A DNA stretch of 64,000 nt from UBA11540 sp045536425 (GTDB taxonomy: Bacteria > Bacillota > Clostridia > Oscillospirales > Ruminococcaceae), in the NCBI GenBank assembly GCA_045536425.1, contig JAZSNN010000026.1:1-64000 (forward strand), given 5' to 3'. Of this stretch, positions 24,076-30,903 are shown piece after piece. The notes under the pieces are model-generated. The model saw only the letters and a list, made by a program, of their open reading frames with translations. It was not told the origin of the DNA and ran no database searches. The stretch's first letter is position 1; every line of letters begins with the position of its first letter. The position numbers were made by a program, and so were the translations under genes.

Positions 24076-24314
24076 CACACTCCCGATATGCCGAGCTTTT
24101 TGGCTTGTTTGAGGTAGTAGGTGTACCTGCAGTTGAGGGACTTTATCTCATAGATTCCCGCGTCGATGAGGTCTTCGTCGGTTTCCAGACTGAGCGCGGT
24201 TTCCACAGCACAGATTCTGTCGAGAATGGTCGAAATCTCGCTTGTTATTTCAATCTTGTCCTCGTTATACTCCTGCCCGTCTGCGTTTCGCACAAGTTCT
24301 AATAATTTTCCCAA
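24075..24314 (-). CDS. DUF2508 (YaaL-like) small protein
   Basis: A 79-residue helical protein. The C-terminal half, SLETDEDLIDAGIYEIKSLNCRYTYYLKQAK, matches the DUF2508 pattern (DxDLIxxxIYxxxxxxxRYxYLLKxAK) of Firmicutes proteins usually found near recR or sigma-K processing genes; here it stands alone. The start is uncertain: TTG at 24314 has GGGAG nine bases upstream, while another TTG at 24323 abuts the ribosome site. Function unknown. Confidence 0.65.
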   Translation of the reverse strand: MGKLLELVRNADGQEYNEDKIEITSEISTILDRICAVETALSLETDEDLIDAGIYEIKSLNCRYTYYLKQAKKLGISGV

Positions 24315-24370
24315 ATCAATCAACTCCCGCCTGAATTATTGGCTTGTTTTTCCATTGTATTCAAGGAAGG

Positions 24371-24404
24371 ATAAAAAAATAACCGCAGTTTTCACTGCGG
24401 TTAT
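24371..24404 (-). terminator. Terminator of proBA
   Basis: A 10-bp stem TAACCGCAGT / ACTGCGGTTA with loop TTTC; on the minus strand it is followed by TTTTTTTAT. Confidence 0.9.
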
Positions 24405-24406
24405 GC

Positions 24407-25645
24407 TTATCTAATCTGTCCGTTGCCCAAAACAACGTATTTCACAGTAGTGAGGTCGTTGAGCCCCATCGGGCCTCTTGTGTGAAGCTTCTGTGTCGAG
24501 ATGCCGATTTCCGCACCCAAACCAAACTCTCCGCCGTCGGTAAATCGGGTAGACGCGTTGACATAGACTGCCGCTGCATCGATTTCCTCGACGAATTTCT
24601 TTTGGTTTTGGTAGCTGTCGGTGACGATAGCCTCGCTGTGACCTGTGGTGTATTTTCTGATGTGCGCAATAGCCTCGTCGAGCGAATCTACAACACCAAT
24701 AGAAATGATATAATCGTCAAACTCTGTCGCAAAATCCTCTTCGGTAGCGGGGATAACAGAGTCACCGAGAATCTTTTTCACAGTTTTGTCACCGCGAATT
24801 TCAACCGATTTTTCAGACAGCCTTGCAAAAGCCATCGGCAAGAATTTTTCCGCCACAGCCGAGTGCACCAAGAGGGTTTCTGCCGCGTTGCAGACAGACG
24901 GACGAGAGCATTTTGCGTTGTAAATAATGTCGACCGCCATATCCAAATCTGCTGACTCGTCAACAAAAATGTGGCAGTTTCCGAGCCCCGTTTCGATAAC
25001 GGGCACAGTCGCGTTTTGCACAACGCTCTTTATAAGTCCCGCACCACCGCGGGGAATGAGCACGTCGATAAGTCCGTTTGCCTTCATCATCGCGTTTGCG
25101 CTGTCACGGGAGGTGTCCTCGATAAGATTTATGCAATCGGAGGAAAGTCCAATAGAGGAAATTGCCTCGCGCATAATTTTTGCAAGTGCAATGTTGGAAC
25201 GGATAGCCTCTTTTCCGCCGCGAAGTACTGCTGCGTTGCCCGATTTCAGACACAAAACCGCCGCGTCAACAGTAACGTTCGGACGTGCCTCAAAGATAAT
25301 GCCGATAACACCGAGCGGAACACGCTTTTTGAGGATTTCCAAGCCGTTTGGACGTACCGTGCCATATTCCGTCTTGCCGACGGGGTCGTCGAGCGCGATA
25401 ACCGTCGAAATAGCATCGGCAATGCCTTTGATTCTCTTTTCGTCGAGCATAAGACGGTCGAGCATCGAATCTTTTATGTTACCTCTTGCGTTTTCGAGGT
25501 CGATTTTGTTTTCGGAGATAATATATGCGCTGTTTTCCACAAGTGCCTTTGCGATAGCCTCAAGAGCGCGGTTTTTGAGCGCGGTACACGCCACCGCAAG
25601 CTGCCTTTGAGCAACCTTTGCGGATTCGCAGATTTTTTCTAGCAT
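24407..25645 (-). CDS. proA: Gamma-glutamyl phosphate reductase
   Basis: A 412-residue NADPH-dependent enzyme of the aldehyde dehydrogenase superfamily that reduces gamma-glutamyl phosphate to glutamate semialdehyde in proline synthesis. It has KKRVPLGVIGIIFEARPNVTVDAAVL, GNAAVLRGGKEA, the catalytic-Cys region SRPSVCNAAETLLVH and FGLGAEIGISTQKLHTRGPMGL near the end. The ATG at 25645 overlaps the proB stop (TGATG). Length is normal. Confidence 0.96.
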   Translation of the reverse strand: MLEKICESAKVAQRQLAVACTALKNRALEAIAKALVENSAYIISENKIDLENARGNIKDSMLDRLMLDEKRIKGIADAISTVIALDDPVGKTEYGTVRPNGLEILKKRVPLGVIGIIFEARPNVTVDAAVLCLKSGNAAVLRGGKEAIRSNIALAKIMREAISSIGLSSDCINLIEDTSRDSANAMMKANGLIDVLIPRGGAGLIKSVVQNATVPVIETGLGNCHIFVDESADLDMAVDIIYNAKCSRPSVCNAAETLLVHSAVAEKFLPMAFARLSEKSVEIRGDKTVKKILGDSVIPATEEDFATEFDDYIISIGVVDSLDEAIAHIRKYTTGHSEAIVTDSYQNQKKFVEEIDAAAVYVNASTRFTDGGEFGLGAEIGISTQKLHTRGPMGLNDLTTVKYVVLGNGQIR

Positions 25646-26439
25646 CAAAACTCCTCCTTTTTGGGAAGAAACACACTTCCGACGGGATTTCCGTCAAAGA
25701 GGTCGTATAAAAGCTCGGGCTTTTCGCCGTTGATAATCGCCATAGGGATTTTGGCCTCGGTCGCAATCTGTGCCGCGTGAATTTTGGTTATCATTCCGCC
25801 CGTACCGCGAGATGTTCCCGCATCACCCGCGAGAGCCATAATCTTTTCGTCAATATCCTCGATAACGGGGATAAGCTTTGCGCCCGTGTTCTGCCTCGGG
25901 TCGCTGTCAAAAAGTCCGTCGATATCGGACAAAAGCACAAGACAATCCGCCTTTGCAAGCACCGCAACGATAGCAGAAAGGGTGTCGTTGTCGCCAAACT
26001 CGATCTCGTCAACGCTGACGGTGTCGTTTTCGTTTATAACGGGAATAACGTTCATATCAAGAAGTCTGTCGAGGGTGTTTATAACGTTCTGCTTTCTCTT
26101 CTCCATCTCCACGACGTCGCGGGTGAGAAGAAGCTGTGCTACCGTGTGGTGATATTCCTCAAACTGCTTGTCGTACAGATACATCAGCTCACATTGACCA
26201 ACTGCGGCAGCTGCCTGCTTTGAGGGGGTGTCAGAAGGTCGCGACTTGAGCCCCAATTTGCCAACGCCCACACCAATAGCACCCGAGGAAACGAGAATGA
26301 TCTCTTTTCCCGAGTTTTTGAGGTCGGAAAGGGTTTTGACAAGAGCCTCGACCCTGCGGATATTGAGCATACCTGTCTCGTGGGTGAGGGTAGAGGTGCC
26401 AACCTTTATCACTATTCTTTTGCAGCTTTTCAAGTCCAT
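25645..26439 (-). CDS. proB: Glutamate 5-kinase (short form without PUA domain)
   Basis: A 264-residue amino acid kinase that phosphorylates glutamate to start proline synthesis. It carries RIVIKVGTSTLTH, LVSSGAIGVGVGKLG, INENDTVSVDEIEFGDNDTLSA and GTGGMITKIHAAQIA. The C-terminal PUA domain of longer ProB proteins is absent, as in several Clostridia. The ATG at 26439 follows GGGGG; earlier in-frame starts lie in the promoter. It is translationally coupled to proA. Confidence 0.95.
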   Translation of the reverse strand: MDLKSCKRIVIKVGTSTLTHETGMLNIRRVEALVKTLSDLKNSGKEIILVSSGAIGVGVGKLGLKSRPSDTPSKQAAAAVGQCELMYLYDKQFEEYHHTVAQLLLTRDVVEMEKRKQNVINTLDRLLDMNVIPVINENDTVSVDEIEFGDNDTLSAIVAVLAKADCLVLLSDIDGLFDSDPRQNTGAKLIPVIEDIDEKIMALAGDAGTSRGTGGMITKIHAAQIATEAKIPMAIINGEKPELLYDLFDGNPVGSVFLPKKEEF

Positions 26440-26470
26440 ATTTTGACCCCCGTCAATGTAATTAACAAGA

Positions 26471-26499
26471 ATTATACCACTAAACCGAAAGTTTTGCAA
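26471..26499 (-). promoter_or_regulatory. Promoter of proBA
   Basis: Minus-strand TTGCAA (26494-26499) and TATAAT (26471-26476), 17-base spacer. Confidence 0.75.
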
Positions 26500-26526
26500 C
26501 AATGTGCAGAAAAATAATAAAAATGA

Positions 26527-26555
26527 TTGCAATATTTACAAATCTCTGTTATAAT
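26527..26555 (+). promoter_or_regulatory. Promoter of pckG
   Basis: TTGCAA (26527-26532) and TATAAT (26550-26555), 17-base spacer. It diverges from the proBA promoter, with 27 bases between the two -35 elements. Confidence 0.75.
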
Positions 26556-26611
26556 GATATACGAGGAAATTTGGTATATTAATCTGTTTAAATGACGGAA
26601 GGAGATAAACT

Positions 26612-28399
26612 ATGCTTACAAACAACAAACACGTTCTCCAGTGGCTTGATGAGATGGTAAAGCTCACAAGACCCGAAAAGATCGTATGGATCGACGGCAG
26701 CGAGGAGCAGCTCACCGCACTCAGAGATGAGGCTCTCGCAACAGGCGAAATGGAAAAGCTCAACGAGGAAAAGCTCCCCGGATGCCTTCTCCATCGCACA
26801 AAGGAAAACGACGTTGCTCGTGTAGAGGGAAGAACCTTCATCTGCACAAAGAAGAGCGCTGAAGACGTTGGCCCCACAAACAACTGGATGCAGTCCGACG
26901 AAGCATACGCAAAGCTCGGCAAGCTCTTTGACGGCGTTATGGAAGGCCGTACAATGTACGTTATCCCCTACTGCATGGGTCCTATCGGCTCTGAATTCTC
27001 CAAGGTAGGTATCGAGCTCACAGACTCTATCTACGTTGTACTCAATATGGATATTATGACAAGAATGGGTAAATGCGCTCTCGAGCACCTCGGCGATAGC
27101 AACGACTTCGTAAGAGGCTTGCACTCCAAGGCTGACATCGACGAGAACAACCGTTACATCTGCCACTTCCCCGAGGATAACACCATCTGGTCTATCAACT
27201 CTGCATACGGCGGAAACGTGCTTCTCGGTAAAAAGTGCTTCGCTCTTCGTATCGCTTCCTATCAGGGTAAGAACGAAGGCTGGATGGCTGAGCATATGCT
27301 CATTCTCGGTATCGAGAACCCCAAGGGCGAAGTAAAATACATCGCTGCAGCGTTCCCCTCTGCTTGCGGTAAAACCAACCTCGCAATGCTCATTCCCCCC
27401 GAGGTTTTCAAAAAGCAGGGCTATAAGGTTTGGACAGTAGGCGACGATATCGCTTGGATCAGAAAAGGCCCCGACGGAAGACTTTGGGCTATCAACCCCG
27501 AGAACGGCTTCTTCGGTGTTGCTCCCGGTACTAACGTAAACTCCAACCCCAACGCTCTCGCTTCCACAATGAAGAACACAATCTTCACAAACGTTTGCCA
27601 CAACCTTGATGACAATACAGTTTGGTGGGAAGGACTCAACAAGGAGCTCCCCACAAACGCAATCGACTGGAAGGGCAATCCTTGGGATGCCTCCAAGTTT
27701 GACAAGAACGATAAGTCCACCTGCGCTGCACACCCCAACAGCCGTTTCACAGCTCCCGCTGTAAACTGCCCCTGCATCAGCAGCGAGTTTGATAGCAAGG
27801 CAGGCGTTCCGCTCTCCGCTATCGTGTTCGGTGGAAGACGTGCAAAAACTGCTCCCCTCGTATATCAGTCTCGTGACTGGAACCACGGTGTATTCGTAGG
27901 CTCCATTATGGCTTCCGAGACAACAGCAGCAGCTACAGGCGCAGTAGGCGTTGTTCGTCGCGATCCTATGGCTATGCTTCCCTTCTGCGGATACCATATG
28001 GGTGACTACTTCAAGCATTGGATCGAGATGGGTAAATCCGTTGGCGATAAGGCTCCCAAGATCTTCAACGTAAACTGGTTCAGAACAGATGACGAAGGTC
28101 ACTTCATCTGGCCCGGATTCGGCGACAATATGAGAGTTCTTATGTGGATTCTCGACCGTTGCGACGGCAAGGCTGACGCTGTTGAAACAGCAATCGGCTA
28201 CGAGCCCAAGCCTGAGGACATCAACGTTGAGGGACTCGAAATCGGTACAGACGTTATCGCAGACCTCCTTTCTGTTGATAAGGAGCTCTGGAAAGAGGAA
28301 ACAAAGGGCATCCACGAGTTCTACGCTAAGTTCGGCGACCACATCCCCGCAGAACTCACAAAAGAGCTCGAAACCCTCGAAGCAAACCTCAACAAGTAA
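26612..28399 (+). CDS. pckG: Phosphoenolpyruvate carboxykinase (GTP)
   Basis: A 595-residue GTP-dependent carboxykinase linking oxaloacetate and PEP, either for gluconeogenesis or, in many fermentative Clostridia, for PEP carboxylation toward succinate or propionate. It shows IPYCMGPIGSEFSKVGIELTDS, the P-loop FPSACGKTNLAM (about 249-260), WTVGDDIAWI, the guanine-binding PNSRFTAPA region and FGGRRAKTAPLVYQSRDW. Codon choice is strongly biased (AAG, GCT, ATC, CTC), as in gapA, indicating high expression. It has its own promoter and terminator. Confidence 0.97.
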   Translation: MLTNNKHVLQWLDEMVKLTRPEKIVWIDGSEEQLTALRDEALATGEMEKLNEEKLPGCLLHRTKENDVARVEGRTFICTKKSAEDVGPTNNWMQSDEAYAKLGKLFDGVMEGRTMYVIPYCMGPIGSEFSKVGIELTDSIYVVLNMDIMTRMGKCALEHLGDSNDFVRGLHSKADIDENNRYICHFPEDNTIWSINSAYGGNVLLGKKCFALRIASYQGKNEGWMAEHMLILGIENPKGEVKYIAAAFPSACGKTNLAMLIPPEVFKKQGYKVWTVGDDIAWIRKGPDGRLWAINPENGFFGVAPGTNVNSNPNALASTMKNTIFTNVCHNLDDNTVWWEGLNKELPTNAIDWKGNPWDASKFDKNDKSTCAAHPNSRFTAPAVNCPCISSEFDSKAGVPLSAIVFGGRRAKTAPLVYQSRDWNHGVFVGSIMASETTAAATGAVGVVRRDPMAMLPFCGYHMGDYFKHWIEMGKSVGDKAPKIFNVNWFRTDDEGHFIWPGFGDNMRVLMWILDRCDGKADAVETAIGYEPKPEDINVEGLEIGTDVIADLLSVDKELWKEETKGIHEFYAKFGDHIPAELTKELETLEANLNK

Positions 28400-28415
28400 T
28401 CAATACTTAATAACG

Positions 28416-28447
28416 AAGAGCCGTGTGGACACCCACACGGCTCTTTT
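28416..28447 (+). terminator. Terminator of pckG
   Basis: Stem GAGCCGTGTGG / CCACACGGCTC with a four-base ACAC loop, followed by TTTT. Confidence 0.9.
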
Positions 28448-28455
28448 ATTACATC

Positions 28456-28698
28456 TCAATATATCTCTTGTTCTCTGCTGTCGAAAAGCTCGCTGTCAAA
28501 GAATTCACGGACAGTAATCTCCAGTCCGTCACAAATCTTCCTGATGGAAACAACACCTGGATTTTTGCTTTTCTCATTTAACATACTGTAAATCGTTGAC
28601 GGAGCAACGCCTGAAATATTAGCAAGCGCATTGACCGCAATATTTCTTTCGTCGCAAAGCTCCAAAATCCGCTTTGCCACAGCTTCTTTTGTGGACAT
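28456..28698 (-). CDS. Small XRE-family regulator (first of islet)
   Basis: An 80-residue protein that is almost entirely an XRE/Cro helix-turn-helix domain (KRILELCDERNIAVNALANISGVAPSTIYSMLNEKSKNP, about 9-47) with a short acidic tail. The ATG at 28698 has GAAAGGAG upstream. It is on the same strand as a second XRE gene, separated from it by a terminator, so the two are transcribed separately. It probably regulates nearby accessory genes; targets unknown. Confidence 0.82.
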   Translation of the reverse strand: MSTKEAVAKRILELCDERNIAVNALANISGVAPSTIYSMLNEKSKNPGVVSIRKICDGLEITVREFFDSELFDSREQEIY

Positions 28699-28723
28699 AT
28701 TTATTGCTCCTTTCGATGTTAGG

Positions 28724-28754
28724 AAACAAAAATAGCCACACATAAGTGGCCATT
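28724..28754 (-). terminator. Terminator between the two XRE genes
   Basis: On the minus strand AATGGCCAC pairs with GTGGCTATT (one G-U pair) around a six-base loop, followed by TTTTG. Confidence 0.7.
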
Positions 28755-28769
28755 TATGAATGAAAATTT

Positions 28770-29042
28770 TTACTTTTTGTTTATTATCTTATCCGAAAAA
28801 ACAGAAGCCTTGATTAAGTCTGCAGGGTCAATATTTAATGCATCGGCAATATTGTAAAACACTTCTAATGAGAAAGAGTGTGCTATAGCAGGAGCTTCAA
28901 TTACACTTAGCAACGACCTGCTAATACCTGCTTTTTCTGCCAACTCATCTTGTGACATACCGCGAAGTTTACGCAAAGAAGCTATTGCTATACCGAGTTG
29001 TATGAACCTATCTCGGTTGTTAAAAGATACTTCCTTGCTCAT
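28770..29042 (-). CDS. Small XRE-family regulator (second of islet)
   Basis: A 90-residue helix-turn-helix protein (IAIASLRKLRGMSQDELAEKAGISRSLLSVIEAP, about 17-51). It is divergent from the SLOG-like gene, and an inverted copy pair ATACTATACT / AGTATAGTAT (29062-29071 and 29154-29163) lies in the shared upstream region, a plausible operator. The ATG at 29042 follows GGGGGGGAT; a TTG directly before it is less likely. It likely represses the divergent gene and itself. Confidence 0.82.
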   Translation of the reverse strand: MSKEVSFNNRDRFIQLGIAIASLRKLRGMSQDELAEKAGISRSLLSVIEAPAIAHSFSLEVFYNIADALNIDPADLIKASVFSDKIINKK

Positions 29043-29061
29043 CAAATCCCCCCCAAGTTAT

Positions 29062-29163
29062 ATACTATACTAATTATACTTTTAATCCCGTCAAATTTCC
29101 GCACAATATAGAAAGCGCTTGACTATAATAGAAAGCAAAAGTACAATATTATAAGTATAGTAT
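29062..29163. promoter_or_regulatory. Divergent regulatory region with inverted operators
   Basis: ATACTATACT at 29062-29071 is exactly complementary to AGTATAGTAT at 29154-29163. A short direct repeat ATAGAAAGC lies between them, next to the plus-strand promoter. Confidence 0.5.
29119..29147 (+). promoter_or_regulatory. Promoter of the SLOG-like gene
   Basis: TTGACT (29119-29124) and TACAAT (29142-29147), 17-base spacer, immediately followed by the right operator arm. Confidence 0.7.
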
Positions 29164-29192
29164 GGTTTTTGTAAGCAAAAAAAGGAGGAACA

Positions 29193-29651
29193 ATGCTTAA
29201 CACATTAACGGTAAGTTTTTTTGGGCACAGGTATATCGACAACGTTTTCGAGGTTAAGGACAGGGTAGAGGGATTATTGAATGAGTTGATGCGAAACAAT
29301 GAGTATGTGGAGATACTTGTTGGCAGAAACGGAGAGTTTGACCTTTTGGTTGCCGCCGTTGCAAATAAACTGAAAAAGCGAAACGAAGGAGAAAACCTTT
29401 CGATTGTGTGGGTACAACCTTATGTCCAAATCGAGTACATAAAAAACACCGACAACTTTGATAAATATTACGATAGCATTGAGATATGTGAAGAATCTTT
29501 GAAAGGTCATTTTAAGTCTGCTATACAGACCCGAAACAGAAGGATGATAGAACGAAGCGATTTGGTAGTGTGCTACGTAAGAGAAAAAGGCGGAGCATAT
29601 CTGAGCCGACAGTATGCAGAAACGACAGGAAAGACAATAATAGACATATAA
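29193..29651 (+). CDS. SLOG-superfamily / DUF1273-like protein
   Basis: A 152-residue Rossmann-like protein. TVSFFGHRYIDN at the N-terminus, EILVGRNGEFDLLVAAVANKLKKR (about 45-68) and a late RSDLVVCYVREKGGAYLSRQYAE match the SLOG/YpsA-type pattern of GHR...VGxxGxFD...ADxVVxY. Such domains are thought to bind nucleotides or NAD-derived ligands, and many act in phage or conflict systems. It has AAAGGAGGA before the ATG and is divergent from a small XRE gene. Its specific role is unknown. Confidence 0.7.
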   Translation: MLNTLTVSFFGHRYIDNVFEVKDRVEGLLNELMRNNEYVEILVGRNGEFDLLVAAVANKLKKRNEGENLSIVWVQPYVQIEYIKNTDNFDKYYDSIEICEESLKGHFKSAIQTRNRRMIERSDLVVCYVREKGGAYLSRQYAETTGKTIIDI

Positions 29652-29687
29652 AACCCGCCCCATAAACTTATGGAGCGGGGTTTCAGT
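29651..29687. terminator. Bidirectional terminator after the SLOG-like gene
   Basis: An imperfect long stem (AACCCGCCCCATAA with TTATGGAGCGGGGTT). On the minus strand it ends in GGGTTTTAT and can terminate the convergent kinase-like gene. Confidence 0.65.
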
Positions 29688-29702
29688 ATAATTTTATCTA
29701 AT

Positions 29703-30818
29703 TTACATCACGTCGCCGAAGACGAAGTTGATAGAGGAGAATTTATTTCCGAAATAGACCTCGTCCATCGATCTGAGAACGCCTGACGGGTTGTCGGTTG
29801 CCTTCATCTTGATGCAAACTGTGGTAACGTCGTCCTCGACTTCGGTTTCGAGGAACATACCGTTTCTCTTGATGATTTTCTCAGCTATTCGATACTCAAA
29901 CGCGTGGGCGTGGTTGTCAACGTTCTTAGAACGGTCTATAAAGCCCGTGTTGCACTGCTCGTCCGAAAGAAATTCCAAAAGCTTGGAGTTCTTTGCAATA
30001 ATCTTCAAAATCAGAAAACCGCTTTCGTCCTCGGAAAGCGAGATACGGACGTTTTTCGGTGTTGCGGGCATCAGCATAACCACCGACTTTAAAAGCCTGA
30101 GGAAGCTGTTTGCAAAGTAGGCGGGGTTTCCGTTTACGTAACGGGTCGCGCCGACAAGGTTTGTGTATTTGATATTCACACCGAGAGCCGTGAGGGTCAC
30201 GGTGGTAGCGGTAATCAGGTCGTGGAAATACTTGGAGAAATCGAACTTTCTGGTAGAATCTATCGAAAACGGGTCTTGGCTCTTGTGCATTACCTGCATA
30301 TTACCGAGCAGATGATACATTCTGTACGCTTCGCGCTCGATGGTGTACAGGTCCTTCAAGAGAAGGTCGTCGTTGTCGAGCAGTGTGCTGTGTTCAATGC
30401 GCTCGGTAGCAGCAAAAAGGCGTTGCATAGCAATCTTGCTGTGATGCTGAAAGACGAGCATTTCGAGTCTTTTGCGTTCGTGCTCAAACTTGACGTTCTC
30501 GTCATCGACCCAAGCGGCGAGCATAAGGTGTCTTTCGCAATAGCCCGTTTCAAATACGTATATCTTCTTTCCGACTCTGTTTTTGGCGGGATATACACAC
30601 GAGGTTCCGGAGCGGATAGTTTTTATAGCTACGTCGGTTTTCATTCCCAATGCATAGTCGCAAAGATGGGTAGAAAAATACTTTTTGCGCTTGAAAAACT
30701 CTTTGGCTTTATCGTTAAACCAAAGGATTTCCAGCTCCTGCGTCAGCATAGCAAGAGGATAATCAAAATCTCTGGTTATAGTAGCCAGCATATCTATGAC
30801 TTCTGGTAGATTTTGCAT
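29703..30818 (-). CDS. PAS-like sensor with degenerate kinase-type domains
   Basis: A 371-residue soluble protein. The N-terminal 110 residues look like a PAS fold (DYPLAMLTQELEILWFNDKAKEFF). Residues about 125-200 resemble a dimerisation helix pair with QHHSKIAMQRLFAATERIEH, and about 200-345 resemble a GHKL ATPase shell (NGNPAYFANSFLRLLKSVV, RIAEKIIKRNGMFLETE). A clear N-box Asn and G-rich ATP lid are not seen, so catalytic activity is doubtful. It lies 85 bases after secA with its own GAGGTG ribosome site. I read it as a signalling protein that may have lost kinase activity; partner unknown. Confidence 0.55.
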   Translation of the reverse strand: MQNLPEVIDMLATITRDFDYPLAMLTQELEILWFNDKAKEFFKRKKYFSTHLCDYALGMKTDVAIKTIRSGTSCVYPAKNRVGKKIYVFETGYCERHLMLAAWVDDENVKFEHERKRLEMLVFQHHSKIAMQRLFAATERIEHSTLLDNDDLLLKDLYTIEREAYRMYHLLGNMQVMHKSQDPFSIDSTRKFDFSKYFHDLITATTVTLTALGVNIKYTNLVGATRYVNGNPAYFANSFLRLLKSVVMLMPATPKNVRISLSEDESGFLILKIIAKNSKLLEFLSDEQCNTGFIDRSKNVDNHAHAFEYRIAEKIIKRNGMFLETEVEDDVTTVCIKMKATDNPSGVLRSMDEVYFGNKFSSINFVFGDVM

Positions 30819-30903
30819 AGTTCACCTCGTAGTCTTTTTCTATCATTTTAGCATATTAAAAAAGAAAAGTAAACGGCTTTTTACAGGACGGTATTAAAGC
30901 GTC

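Noticed and set aside
26588..28342. 584-codon open frame antisense to pckG
   Set aside because: It is the mirror of a strongly codon-biased gene, has no ribosome site or recognisable domain, and is Cys/Val-rich in the way antisense frames of such genes are.
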